The position numbers and the translations under genes are program-made. A stretch of DNA of 64,000 nucleotides, taken from NCBI RefSeq assembly GCF_033949425.1, contig NZ_JAXAVX010000003.1:1-64000 (forward strand). Direction: 5' to 3'. The notes under the pieces were generated by a model. It made no database searches. It was given only the letters and a program-made list of their open reading frames with translations, and was not told the origin of the DNA. Shown one piece after another: positions 7,769 to 15,833 of the stretch. Source of the DNA: Patulibacter brassicae. Its GTDB lineage: Bacteria > Actinomycetota > Thermoleophilia > Solirubrobacterales > Solirubrobacteraceae. Within the stretch, counting starts at the first letter, position 1; every line of letters begins with the position of its first letter.

Positions 7769-9226
7769 TCAGCCGACCCGCTCGCGCCGCTCGACGAGCA
7801 GGAGCCACCACGCGGAGAGCGCCGCCAGCCCCGCGGCGACGGCGAGCCACCAGAAGGTCCGGTGGACGGCGACCTCGGTCCCGTCCGGCAGTCCCGTCGC
7901 GAGGACGATCGCGAGCAGGGCGCCGCCGACCGCGCCGCCGAGCCGCTGGAGGATGTTCACGAGCGCGGTCGCGTCGGGCAGCTGCGGCCGGTCCACCGCC
8001 TGGTAGGCGGCGGTCATCGTCGGGACGAGCGCCAGCGCGATCGCGACGCCGCGGACGACGAGCAGCAGCTGGACGAGCCACCAGGGAGCGTCGAGGTCCA
8101 GCACGCCGAAGGGGATCGTGGAGAGGAGGACCGCGACGCCGCCGACCGCGCTCACGCGGCCCGCGCCCAGCCGGTCGATCGCTCGGCCGACGAGCGGCAG
8201 CGCGATCATCGACCCCGCCCCGAGCGCGATCATCGACGCGCCGGCCTGCAGCGCGTCCTGTCCGCGTCCGAGCTGGAAGTAGAGCGGCAGCACGAGCGCG
8301 CCGCCGACCATCACGGCGCCGGCGAGGGCCGACGTCACGGCGGCCGCGGCGAACCGCGGGTGCGCGAGCAGCCGCAGGTCGAGCGCGGGCCGCGCGCGGC
8401 CCGGACCCGCTGCCGCCCGGCGGCGCAGCCACGGCGCGTACGCGGCGAACGCCACGAGCGCCGCGACGCCCGCGAGCAGCGGGACGAGGACGGCGGCCTC
8501 CCCCGGCGCGCGCCCCTCGCCCGCGGCGGTCGCCGCGAGCACCACGAGGGGGATGCCGGTCACGAGCAGCAGCAGCCCGGGCCCGTCGGCGCGCTGCGCC
8601 GGATCCGCGGCTCCGCGCGGGACGAGCCGGCGGGCGGCGAGGAGCGCGGCGACGCCGACGGGCAGGTTCAGCAGGAAGAGCCACGGCCAGGCGGCGACGT
8701 CGAGGACGAGCCCGCCGACGACGGGGCCGAGGGCCGGGCCGGCCGTCACGAAGATCCCGAGGGTCGCCATCACGCGGCCGAGCCGCTCCGGCCCGACGGC
8801 CTCGCCGAGGACCGTCTGGCCCGCGGGGATGAGCAGCCCGGCCGCGAGGCCCTGCAGGACCCGCGCGGCGACGAGGAGCTCGAGCGACGGCGCGAGCGCG
8901 CAGAGCAGCGACGCGCCGGTGAAGGCGGCCATGGCGCCGATCCACACGCGACCGGAGCCGAACCGCCGACCGGCCCAGCCGTACGCGGGCAGCGCGACGC
9001 CGAGCGCCAGGAGGTACGCGGTCGCGATCCACTGGGCGTCGGCGAGGCCCGTGCCCAGGCGGACGGCCATCGTGTCGAGCCCGACGGCGACGACCGAGGA
9101 GTCGAGGCCCGAGAGGAACGCCCCGCTCGCGATGAGGATCGCCAGGCGCCAGACCGTGCCGGGGATCGGCGCCGGCGCGGCGGGGCGGACGGCGGACGGT
9201 CGCCGCGTCGCGGCCGCGGTGCTCAT
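7769..9226 (-). CDS. DHA2-type MFS transporter
   Basis: A 485-residue transporter with 14 hydrophobic segments. Helix 1 carries FLSGLDSSVVAVGLDTMAV, the second loop has the motif A-like YGWAGRRFGSGRVW, and helix 4-5 shows VLQGLAAGLLIPAGQTVLGE and FVTAGPALGPVVGGLVLD, all DHA2 traits. Its ATG (9224-9226) overlaps the stop of the upstream FMN reductase by the ATGA arrangement, so the two are translationally coupled. With the divergent TetR gene this forms a classic inducible efflux/detoxification module; the inducing compound is unknown, perhaps a quinone or other redox-active chemical given the reductase. Confidence 0.88.
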   Translation of the reverse strand: MSTAAATRRPSAVRPAAPAPIPGTVWRLAILIASGAFLSGLDSSVVAVGLDTMAVRLGTGLADAQWIATAYLLALGVALPAYGWAGRRFGSGRVWIGAMAAFTGASLLCALAPSLELLVAARVLQGLAAGLLIPAGQTVLGEAVGPERLGRVMATLGIFVTAGPALGPVVGGLVLDVAAWPWLFLLNLPVGVAALLAARRLVPRGAADPAQRADGPGLLLLVTGIPLVVLAATAAGEGRAPGEAAVLVPLLAGVAALVAFAAYAPWLRRRAAAGPGRARPALDLRLLAHPRFAAAAVTSALAGAVMVGGALVLPLYFQLGRGQDALQAGASMIALGAGSMIALPLVGRAIDRLGAGRVSAVGGVAVLLSTIPFGVLDLDAPWWLVQLLLVVRGVAIALALVPTMTAAYQAVDRPQLPDATALVNILQRLGGAVGGALLAIVLATGLPDGTEVAVHRTFWWLAVAAGLAALSAWWLLLVERRERVG

Positions 9227-9840
9227 GCGAGGACCCCGGCCGGCCGGCGCAGGACCCGGAGCGCGCCGCCCCACCGCTCGAGCTGGTCCAGCAGGACGCC
9301 GAGCTGCGCCTCGTGCCGTGCCGTCGGCGCCAGGACGCCGCCGGGTGCGTGCTCGACGAACGACAGCCCGACCTGCTGCTGCACGGTCGCGACGGCGAGC
9401 TCGCCGAGGATCGCGCGCAGGTGCTCGCCCGCCCGGGCCCCGCCGGCGTCCGCGCCGTAGGTCACGAGGCCCGCGGCCCGGTCGGCCCACTCGTCGCTGA
9501 GGAGGTCCAGCGCCGTCTTCAGCACGCCCGGGAGGGAGTGGTTGTACTCCGGCACGAGGAAGAGCAGCGCGTCGAGCGGCGCGACCGCGGCGGCCAGTCG
9601 GCGGGTGTGGGCGTGGATCGGCGCGCCGTGGCGGGCGGGCGCGGGCTCGTCCAGCTGGGGCAGGTCGTGGTCGGCGAGGTCGACCACCGCGACGTCGAGC
9701 GCGGGCCGGGACGCGGCCCGCGGCCGGACCCAGTCCAGGACGGCGTCGGCGCGCCGCCCGGGACGGGTGCTGCCGACCACGACCCCCAGGCGGAGGGGGT
9801 CGTGGTCGGTCGGGGCGATGGCGCCGACGTCCGGGGTCAT
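9223..9840 (-). CDS. NADPH-dependent FMN reductase-like flavoprotein
   Basis: A 205-residue flavodoxin-fold protein. The FMN phosphate-binding loop VVVGSTRPGRRADAV is near residue 20, and the conserved LFLVPEYNHSLPGVLKTALD near residue 95 marks the NADPH-dependent FMN reductase (ArsH/azoreductase-like) family. It likely reduces quinones, azo compounds or free flavin. The ATG at 9838-9840 is set by a good Shine-Dalgarno (AGGAGA a few bases upstream on the minus strand), one of the few in this window. It is the first gene of a two-gene operon with the MFS exporter and is divergent from a TetR regulator across two palindromic operator-like sites. Confidence 0.85.
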   Translation of the reverse strand: MTPDVGAIAPTDHDPLRLGVVVGSTRPGRRADAVLDWVRPRAASRPALDVAVVDLADHDLPQLDEPAPARHGAPIHAHTRRLAAAVAPLDALLFLVPEYNHSLPGVLKTALDLLSDEWADRAAGLVTYGADAGGARAGEHLRAILGELAVATVQQQVGLSFVEHAPGGVLAPTARHEAQLGVLLDQLERWGGALRVLRRPAGVLA

Positions 9841-9903
9841 CGGGGTCTCCTGGTGGTGGGACGGGACCGCGACCGGGACGCCGCGGGCACGAGCATCGCT
9901 CGT

Positions 9904-9919
9904 TACAACGATCGTTGTA
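9904..9919. promoter_or_regulatory. TetR-type operator, perfect 16-bp palindrome
   Basis: TACAACGATCGTTGTA is a perfect inverted repeat midway between the divergent FMN reductase and TetR genes. Size, symmetry and position fit a TetR operator. Confidence 0.7.
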
Positions 9920-9937
9920 CCACGCCCGCACCGCGAG

Positions 9938-9953
9938 CACAACGACCGTTGCA
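9938..9953. promoter_or_regulatory. second, imperfect TetR-type operator
   Basis: CACAACGACCGTTGCA repeats the core of the palindrome 34 bp upstream with two to three mismatches. Its 13-bp right part (ACGACCGTTGCAC) recurs exactly at 10895-10907 before the next TetR gene. Confidence 0.55.
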
Positions 9954-9982
9954 CTCCGTCGCCCGTCTGCGACGATCCGGCC

Positions 9983-10657
9983 GTGGCCGTCCCCGCCGAT
10001 CCCCCGTCCGACGACGTCCCGACGACGCCCCGCGGCGGCAAGCGCCGCGACCTCGTCGTCGCCGCGCGCCGGGTCTTCGGTCGCGACGGCTACGCCCGGG
10101 CGAGCATCGACGCGATCGCCGCCGAGGCCGCCGTGTCGACGCGCACGCTCTACAACCACTTCGGCAGCAAGGAGCGGCTGTTCGCCGAGGTCCTGACGGA
10201 GAGCGCGACGGAGGTCTCCGACGGCTTCGCCGCGCTCGCGGACGAGGGCCTGGCGGCCGTCGACCGCAACGACCCCGCGGCGGTGCTCGGCGCCCTCGGC
10301 CACGCGATGCGCGGCCACCGGGGCGGCAACCCGGAGCACTTCGCGATGGTCCGCCAGATCAACGCCGAGGCCGGGCACTTCCCGGCCGACGTGATCGAGG
10401 CGTGGCAGGAGGCCGGACCGCGGCGGGTCCAGCGCCGGGTCGCCGAGGAGCTCGAGCGGCTCGCGGCCGCCGGGCGGCTCGCCCTCGAGGACCCGGCGCT
10501 CGAGGCGCTGCAGCTGACCGCGCTCGTCGGGTTGCGCCGCGAGGGCGCCGCCTACGCGGCGACGGCCGACGCACCGGAGGCGGCCCGCCGCGCGGAGGAC
10601 GCCGCGATCGTGGCGGCCGGCGTGCGGACGTTCCTCCACGGCCGGGCGGCGCGCTGA
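9983..10657 (+). CDS. TetR-family regulator of the adjacent efflux operon
   Basis: A 224-residue TetR protein. The N-terminal HTH spans about residues 19-65 (LVVAARRVFGRDGYARASID, then VSTRTLYNHFGSKERLFAEV), and the rest is a helical ligand/dimerisation domain resembling the AefR-like C-terminal type (QINAEAGHFPADVIEAW). GTG start at 9983 with a GACGAT -10-like element at 9971-9976, 6 nt before it. Two inverted repeats lie upstream, so autorepression plus repression of the divergent reductase-MFS pair is likely. Confidence 0.88.
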   Translation: MAVPADPPSDDVPTTPRGGKRRDLVVAARRVFGRDGYARASIDAIAAEAAVSTRTLYNHFGSKERLFAEVLTESATEVSDGFAALADEGLAAVDRNDPAAVLGALGHAMRGHRGGNPEHFAMVRQINAEAGHFPADVIEAWQEAGPRRVQRRVAEELERLAAAGRLALEDPALEALQLTALVGLRREGAAYAATADAPEAARRAEDAAIVAAGVRTFLHGRAAR

Positions 10658-10686
10658 CCGCGCCGCGCACGCGACCGCGCGCCCGC

Positions 10687-10692
10687 TACCCT
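10687..10692 (+). promoter_or_regulatory. -10 element for tRNA-Ser
   Basis: TACCCT ends 11 nt before the mature tRNA 5' end, the same hexamer type found before many protein genes here. Confidence 0.45.
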
Positions 10693-10703
10693 CGTCGGTC
10701 CCT

Positions 10704-10790
10704 GGAGAGGTGCCGGAGTGGTTGAACGGGCACGACTGGAAATCGTGTAACGGGGAAACTCGTTCGGGGGTTCGAATCCCCCTCTCTCCG
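10704..10790 (+). tRNA. tRNA-Ser (anticodon GGA)
   Basis: An 87-nt class II tRNA. The acceptor stem GGAGAGG pairs with TCTCTCC at the 3' end (one G-U pair), followed by discriminator G at 10790. The anticodon stem CACGA/TCGTG encloses CTGGAAA with anticodon GGA at 10738-10740. The variable arm is long, as expected for serine, and the T arm is GGGGG-TTCGAAT-CCCCC. CCA is not encoded. It reads UCC and UCU codons. There is no sign of an integrated element or attachment site beside it. Confidence 0.95.
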
Positions 10791-10887
10791 CCTCCGACCG
10801 TCGCCCCGGTCGCCCGCGACGCCGGGCGGTCCGGGGCGCGGTCCGTTCCGGGGCGGCGCGCGCGCCGCCCCACCCGTCCGGGTGGGA

Positions 10888-10904
10888 CAACGGGACGACC
10901 GTTG
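10888..10904. promoter_or_regulatory. inverted repeat before second TetR gene
   Basis: CAACGG (10888-10893) and CCGTTG (10899-10904) form an inverted repeat with a 5-bp spacer, 20 bp before the GTG of the next TetR gene. It shares 13 bp with the operator at 9938-9953. Confidence 0.5.
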
Positions 10905-10923
10905 CACCTGCCATGATCGGTCC

Positions 10924-11562
10924 GTGCCCGGGCCGGACGTCGCCACCGAGAACCTCACCGGCGACGCGGCCGCGGAGGACCCCACGCGCGACCGGATCCT
11001 CGACGCCGCGCTCGAGCAGTTCATGGCGATCGGCATCCGCCGCGCCAGCGTCGGCGACATCGCCAAGCGCGCGGGCGTCGGGCGGATGACCGTCTACCGC
11101 CGCTTCCCGCAGCGCGACGAGCTCATCACCGCCGCCGTCATGCGGGAGGCCCGGCGCGAGCTCGAGGAGATCGGCCGCCCCCTCGGCGCCATCGAGGATC
11201 CCGACGAGCGACTCGTCGAGCTCCTGGTCCGGACGATCCGCGCCGTCGTCGCCCAGCCGCTCCTCGCCCGCCTGCGCGAGACGGAGCCGGAGGACGTCGC
11301 ACTGCGGGTGACCTCCGGCAGCGAGCCGCTCGTGACCCTCGGCCGGGACTTCATGCAGACGTACCTCGAGGGCGAGATCGCCGCCGGCCGGATGCGCGAG
11401 CAGGACGCCGCCACGAGCGCCGAGCTGCTCGCGCGGATCACCTTCTCGCTCTTCGCCGCCCCGGACTCCGTGCTGCCGCTGGACGACGAGGCCGCGCTGC
11501 GCACCGTCGTGGGGGCGCACCTCGCCCCGATCGTCACCGGTCGGCCGATCACGACCGCGTGA
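10924..11562 (+). CDS. TetR-family regulator, first gene of cobalamin run
   Basis: A 212-residue TetR protein: HTH at about residues 22-68 (RILDAALEQFMAIGIRRASV, GVGRMTVYRRFPQRDELI), then a helical effector domain. GTG start at 10924 with CATGAT at 10912-10917 (6-nt gap). Its TGA overlaps the GTG of the histidine phosphatase, so it is co-translated with the downstream phosphatase and cobD. A TetR regulator inside a cobalamin run is unusual, since a B12 riboswitch is the common control; the phosphatase may therefore belong with the regulator and not with B12 synthesis. Confidence 0.85.
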   Translation: MPGPDVATENLTGDAAAEDPTRDRILDAALEQFMAIGIRRASVGDIAKRAGVGRMTVYRRFPQRDELITAAVMREARRELEEIGRPLGAIEDPDERLVELLVRTIRAVVAQPLLARLRETEPEDVALRVTSGSEPLVTLGRDFMQTYLEGEIAAGRMREQDAATSAELLARITFSLFAAPDSVLPLDDEAALRTVVGAHLAPIVTGRPITTA

Positions 11563-12179
11563 CCGTCCGGCTGCTGCTCGTCCGGCACGGCACGACGAGC
11601 GCCGTCCGCGCCGCGGCGTTCCCGACGGACGAGGGCCTCGACGACCGCGGTCGCGCCGAGCTCCTCGCCCTGGCCCCGCACCTGCCCGCGCGCGTCGACG
11701 TCCGCCGGTCGCCCGCCCGGCGCTGCGCGGAGTCCGTGGCGGTCCTCGGGCACGACGGCGCCCGGGTCGACGACGCGCTCCGCGAGGCCGGGTTCGGCGA
11801 CTGGGCCGGCCGGTCGCTCGCCGACGTCCACGGCGAGGACCCCGAGGCCGCCGTCGCCTGGATGACCGACCCGGCGTTCGCGCCGCCGGGCGGGGAATCG
11901 CTCGAGGCGCTCTGCGCGCGCGTGGGCGGGTGGCTCGGCGCGCTCGCCGCCGACGAGCCGACCGATCCGGTCCTGGCGATCACCCACGGCGGGGTCGTGC
12001 GCGCGGCGATCGCGGCGGCCGTCGGCGCCCCGGCGGACGCGGCCTGGCGGATCGACGTGACCCCCGGGTCGCTCACGGAGCTGCACGCCCACGACGGCCG
12101 GTGGCGGCTGACCCGCGCGAACTGGACGCCGCCGCGCGCGGACGTGCGGACGGCGCGCGGGGGCGCCGCGACGCGATGA
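11559..12179 (+). CDS. histidine phosphatase, probable alpha-ribazole phosphatase (CobC-like)
   Basis: A 206-residue branch-1 histidine phosphatase. The catalytic RHG motif is at residues 9-11 (LLLVRHGTTS), and the second histidine is in LAITHGGVVRA. Family members include CobC, which dephosphorylates alpha-ribazole phosphate during nucleotide loop assembly, phosphoglycerate mutase-like enzymes, and broad phosphatases. The GTG overlaps the upstream stop (GTGA), and its own stop overlaps the cobD start (ATGA). This coupling to cobD is the main reason to favour the CobC role; the motifs alone cannot decide. Confidence 0.72.
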   Translation: MTVRLLLVRHGTTSAVRAAAFPTDEGLDDRGRAELLALAPHLPARVDVRRSPARRCAESVAVLGHDGARVDDALREAGFGDWAGRSLADVHGEDPEAAVAWMTDPAFAPPGGESLEALCARVGGWLGALAADEPTDPVLAITHGGVVRAAIAAAVGAPADAAWRIDVTPGSLTELHAHDGRWRLTRANWTPPRADVRTARGGAATR

Positions 12180-13384
12180 GGGATCCGGGACCGGCGCCCT
12201 GGCCCGCGGGGGCCGGCCTGCTCGCGGGGTGGGCGGCCGACGTCGTCCTCGGAGATCCACGCCGCGCGCATCCGGTCGCGCTGTTCGGCCAGGCGATGAC
12301 CGCGCTCGAGGGACGGATCTGGCGCGACGCCCGCGGCCCCGGCGTCGCCTACGCCCTCGTCGGCGTGGCGCTCGGCGCCGGTCCGATCCTCGTGCTCGAC
12401 CGGCGCTGGCGCGATGCGCCGATCCGTCGCGCCGCGCTGACGGCGAGCGTGACCTGGGCGGCGCTCGGCGGCCGCTCGCTCGCCACGGCGGGCGAGGAGC
12501 TCGGCCGCCGCGTCGCCGAGGGCGACCTCGACGGGGCCCGCGCGCTGGCGCCGACCCTCGTCGGCCGCGACCCGGCGACCCTCGACGGGGCCGGCCTCGC
12601 CCGCGCCGGCCTCGAGTCGGTCGCCGAGAACACCTCGGACGCGATCGTCGCGCCGTTCGCGTGGGGCGCCCTGCTCGGTGCGCCCGGGGTCGCGCTCCAC
12701 CGGGCGCTGAACACGATGGACGCGATGGTCGGGCACCGCTCGCCGCGCTACGCGCGGTTCGGCTGGGCCTCGGCGCGCGCCGACGACCTCGCCGGCTGGC
12801 CGGCCGCCCGCGCCGGTGCCGCGTTGACCGTGCTCGCCGCGACGTGGCCGGGGACGCGAGGCGCCGGCGGGGCAGGTCCCGACGGGCGGCGAGCCGCCCC
12901 GGGGAACGCCGACGAGCAGGCCGCCCCCGGGGCGGGTCCCGACGGGCAGCGAGCAGCCCCGGGGAAGGCCGACGCGCAGGCAGCCGGCGTGTGCCCCGAC
13001 GGAGGGCGAGCCGACGCCGAGCCGGCCGACGACCCGGCCGCCGGGTGGCCGCGTCCCGACGGCGGGCGAGCCGAGGCGAGCCCGAACGGCGCGTCGGCGA
13101 CCGGCGGGCCGCGCTCGGCGCTGCGGGCCTGGTGGCGCGACGGCGCGGCGCATCCGAGCCCGAACGCCGGACGGGTCGAGGCCGCCTTCGCCGGGGCGCT
13201 CGGCGTCCGTCTCGGGGGCCGCAACGTCTACGGCGGGCGGGTCGAGGAGCGGCCGGTCCTGCACGGCGAGGGGCGCGCGCCCGGACCAGCGGACCTTCGG
13301 CGCGCCGCGGACCTCTCGCGACGCGTCGGCGCGCTCGCCGCCGTCGCCGCGGCGGGTGCCGCCGTCCTCCTGCGCCGTCGCTGA
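12176..13384 (+). CDS. cobD: adenosylcobinamide-phosphate synthase CobD/CbiB
   Basis: A 402-residue membrane enzyme that attaches aminopropanol (or its phosphate) to adenosylcobyric acid. Recognisable signatures: LLAGWAADVVLGDPRRAHPVALFG at the start, GLESVAENTSDAIVAPFAW in the middle, NTMDAMVGHRSPRYARFGWA, and HPSPNAGRVEAAFAGALGVRLGG near the end. The family is usually about 310-330 residues; the excess comes from roughly 80 Gly/Ala/Pro/Asp/Arg-rich residues (about 225-305) inserted between the fourth conserved block and the HPSPNAG block, encoded by a degenerate tandem repeat. ATG at 12176 overlaps the phosphatase stop. The conserved motifs on both sides are intact, so the enzyme is probably functional. 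Confidence 0.92.
   Translation: MRDPGPAPWPAGAGLLAGWAADVVLGDPRRAHPVALFGQAMTALEGRIWRDARGPGVAYALVGVALGAGPILVLDRRWRDAPIRRAALTASVTWAALGGRSLATAGEELGRRVAEGDLDGARALAPTLVGRDPATLDGAGLARAGLESVAENTSDAIVAPFAWGALLGAPGVALHRALNTMDAMVGHRSPRYARFGWASARADDLAGWPAARAGAALTVLAATWPGTRGAGGAGPDGRRAAPGNADEQAAPGAGPDGQRAAPGKADAQAAGVCPDGGRADAEPADDPAAGWPRPDGGRAEASPNGASATGGPRSALRAWWRDGAAHPSPNAGRVEAAFAGALGVRLGGRNVYGGRVEERPVLHGEGRAPGPADLRRAADLSRRVGALAAVAAAGAAVLLRRR
12881..13075 (+). repeat. degenerate 60-bp tandem repeat inside cobD
   Basis: The core CCCGACGG recurs at 12888, 12948, 12995 and 13055, so the period is 60, 47 and 60 bp. The first two units are nearly identical over 60 bp. The frame is kept and each unit encodes PDG-x-RA followed by an Ala/Pro/Asp-rich linker. 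It explains the length excess of CobD. Confidence 0.75.
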
Positions 13385-14039
13385 GCCGGATCCGGGGACC
13401 AGCGCCGGGGCGGGTCCGGGCGTCGTCGTGACTCGGGGACCGGCGCGCGCCGGGGACCCTCGGGCGCTCGTGCAAGGGCAGGACCGGCTGTTCCCCGCGT
13501 CGTCACCGACCTGGCGATCGGCGGGGGCGGCGTCCCTGCCCCGGACGGTGGGCGGGGGCGGGGCCACCGGTCCGGGACCGGACCGCCCCCCGTGTCGTCC
13601 GTCGGGGTCGCCGCGCGGCGTTCGACGAGATCGACGTCGTGCAGGTAGGCCGTGCGGTTCGTCGAGGTCACCGTCAGGCCCGGCACGAGATCGACGCCGG
13701 ACGTGCGTCGCCCCGCGTGTCGCCCGTCGCGGTCGCCGCGCGGCGTTCGCCGAGGTCGACGTGGTGCACGCAGGCCGCGCGGTCCGTCGAGGTCGCTGCC
13801 CGGCCCGGCACGAGATCGACGACGACCGGCCGGCACGTTCCGCGCGACGATCGGCCGGCGCGCCCACGCCGGCGCCGACGCGGACGCGGGCGATACGCCG
13901 GACACGGCCCACGGGGCCCTGCCACGGGTCGGGAGGAGGTCCGCGATCCGGAGCGCTCGATCGTCCGGGCGGTGCCGGTCGCGCTCGCGCGGGCGTCCGC
14001 GGAGGCGCGCGCGTCGCCGGCGACGGGCCGGGTGCGACG
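13385..14039. other. 655-bp gene-free spacer between cobD and cobQ
   Basis: No reading frame here has gene-like composition; the open frames are arginine/proline-rich shadows. I searched by eye for a cobalamin riboswitch (B12 box and the conserved CCGGTG/CCACTG blocks) and did not find one. The main content is a tandem 125-bp duplication. The cobQ promoter must lie here or cobQ is read through from cobD. Confidence 0.6.
13591..13825. repeat. 125-bp direct repeat, two copies
   Basis: Copy 1 runs 13591-13715 and copy 2 starts at 13716; shared landmarks such as CGGCACGAGATCGACG (13681 and 13806) are exactly 125 bp apart, and identity is about 85% over 110 bp. Because 125 is not a multiple of three, the copies fall in different frames, which argues against one protein spanning both. 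Confidence 0.8.
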
Positions 14040-15833
14040 ATGCCGGACGTGCCCGCTGCGTCGTCCGACCGCTCCACCGGCGCGCTGCTCGTCGCCGGGA
14101 CGACGTCGGACGCCGGGAAGTCGCTGCTGACCGCGGGCATCTGCCGCTGGCTGCACCGCGAGGGCGTCCGGGTCGCGCCGTTCAAGGCGCAGAACATGGC
14201 GCTGAACGCCGCGGTGACGCCGGACGGGCTCGAGCTCGGGCGCGCGCAGGCGGTCCAGGCGGCGGCGTGCGGGCTGGAGCCCGAGGCGCTGATGAACCCG
14301 GTGCTGCTGAAGCCGACCGGGGAGCGCACGAGCCAGGTCGTCCTGCTCGGGCGCCCCTACGGGACGGCCGGTGCGCGCGACTACCGCCGCCTGCGCGCGG
14401 AGCTGCGCGACGCGGTCCTCGACAGCCTCGCGACGCTCCGCTCCCGGTTCGACGCGGTCGTCTGCGAGGGCGCGGGCAGCCCGGCGGAGGTGAACCTCCG
14501 CGAGGGGGACTTCGTGAACATGGGCCTCGCGCGCGCCGCGGGCCTCCCGGCGATCGTCGTCGGGGACATCGATCGCGGCGGCGTCCTCGCCGCCCACTAC
14601 GGGACGATCGCGCTGCTGGAGCCCGCCGACCAGGCGCACATCGCCGGGACGGTCATCAACAAGTTCCGCGGCGACCCCGGCCTCCTGGAGCCGGGCGTGC
14701 GGCGGCTCGAGGAGCTCACCGGCCGACCGGTGCTCGGCGTCGTGCCGTGGGCGGACGGTCTCGAGCTCGACGCCGAGGACGGCCTGGCGCTGCGGAGCTT
14801 CGACCGCGGCGCGAGCACGGCCGACCCGCTCCGGGTCGCCGTCGTCGGGCTGCGGCGGATCTCGAACTTCACCGACCTCGACGCGCTCGCGATCGAGCCG
14901 GACGTCGACCTGCGGCTCACTCGCGACCCCGACGCGATCCGGGACGCCGACCTCGTCGTCCTGCCCGGCAGCAAGGCGACCGTCGACGACCTCGCCGACC
15001 TGCGCGCCGCGGGGCTGGACCGCGCGCTCGCCGAGCGCGTCGCCGCGGGCCGACCGGTGCTCGGCGTCTGCGGCGGCTACCAGATGCTCGGCGCCGCGAT
15101 CGAGGACGCGGGCGTCGAGACCGGGACGGGCACCGTTCCCGGGCTCGGGCTGCTGCCGGTCCGCACGACGATGCACGCCGAGAAGATCACCCGCCGCCGG
15201 ACCGGGGCGCTCGCGCTCGACGACGCGGGCGGGCTCACCGGCGCTCGCGCGGGCGCGGCGGCCGCCGCGCGGGGCGACGCCGGTCTCGCGGGCACGGCCC
15301 CCACGACGCAGGACGGCGCCGGTCTCGCCGGCGCGGCCCCGCCGCGGGAGCCCGGCGACGGCGCACCGGGACCGACCGCGCCCCGGGGGATGCGGAACGG
15401 CGCCGGAGCGGTTCCGGCCGGTGGGTACGAGATCCGCCACGGGCGCGTCGTCCGGCACGGCGGCGCGCCGCTCGTCGTCGGGGACCCCGTGGCCCTCGCC
15501 GCGGAGGAGGCGCCGGGGGACGTCCGCGACGAGGGGTGCGTGGTCGGCGTCGTCGCGGGCACCTCGTGGCACGGCCTGCTCGAGCACGACGAGGCCCGGC
15601 ACGCGCTCCTGCGCTGGGCCGCGGCGCACCGGGGACGGCCGTTCGCGCCCGGCACGGCGCGGTTCGCCGACGTCCGCGAGCGGCGCCTGGACCAGCTCGG
15701 CGACCTCGTCGCCGAGCACCTCGACACCGCCGCGCTCCGCCGCCTGCTCGACGAGGGCGTCCCGCCGGGGCTGCCGACGCTCGCCTGCGGCCCGCTGACG
15801 CAGGGCCGCTCCCCGGAGGGCGTGGGGTCGTGA
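14040..15833 (+). CDS. cobQ: cobyric acid synthase CobQ/CbiP
   Basis: A 597-residue glutamine-dependent amidotransferase that amidates four side chains of adenosylcobyrinic acid a,c-diamide. The N-terminal ATPase domain has GTTSDAGKSLLTAGICRWL, FKAQNMALNAAVTPDG and EGAGSPAEVNLREGDFVNMG; the C-terminal class I-like glutamine amidotransferase domain has the nucleophile in VLGVCGGYQMLG and the histidine in GTSWHGLLEHDEARHAL. Usual length is about 480-510. About 70 extra Gly/Ala/Pro residues lie between MHAEKITRRRTG and GGYEIRHGRV, partly encoded by a 39-bp repeat. The ATG at 14040 is the first start that begins the conserved domain; the open frame upstream is shadow sequence. Confidence 0.93.
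   Translation: MPDVPAASSDRSTGALLVAGTTSDAGKSLLTAGICRWLHREGVRVAPFKAQNMALNAAVTPDGLELGRAQAVQAAACGLEPEALMNPVLLKPTGERTSQVVLLGRPYGTAGARDYRRLRAELRDAVLDSLATLRSRFDAVVCEGAGSPAEVNLREGDFVNMGLARAAGLPAIVVGDIDRGGVLAAHYGTIALLEPADQAHIAGTVINKFRGDPGLLEPGVRRLEELTGRPVLGVVPWADGLELDAEDGLALRSFDRGASTADPLRVAVVGLRRISNFTDLDALAIEPDVDLRLTRDPDAIRDADLVVLPGSKATVDDLADLRAAGLDRALAERVAAGRPVLGVCGGYQMLGAAIEDAGVETGTGTVPGLGLLPVRTTMHAEKITRRRTGALALDDAGGLTGARAGAAAAARGDAGLAGTAPTTQDGAGLAGAAPPREPGDGAPGPTAPRGMRNGAGAVPAGGYEIRHGRVVRHGGAPLVVGDPVALAAEEAPGDVRDEGCVVGVVAGTSWHGLLEHDEARHALLRWAAAHRGRPFAPGTARFADVRERRLDQLGDLVAEHLDTAALRRLLDEGVPPGLPTLACGPLTQGRSPEGVGS
15273..15350 (+). repeat. 39-bp repeat inside cobQ insertion
   Basis: GCCGGTCTCGC recurs at 15279 and 15318, with the flanking sequence also similar; each 39-bp unit encodes D-AGLAG-AP. 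It lies in the low-complexity insertion of the amidotransferase domain. Confidence 0.6.

Noticed and set aside
10704..10790. Integrated element using tRNA-Ser as attachment site
   Set aside because: No integrase, no direct repeat of the tRNA 3' end and no change in composition nearby.
12881..13075. CRISPR array in the cobD region
   Set aside because: The repeats are in-frame, degenerate and without unique spacers of constant size; they encode a protein linker.
13385..14039. Cobalamin riboswitch before cobQ
   Set aside because: I could not align the spacer with the conserved B12 box or the CCGGTG and CCACTG-like blocks; the repeats there do not resemble the riboswitch.
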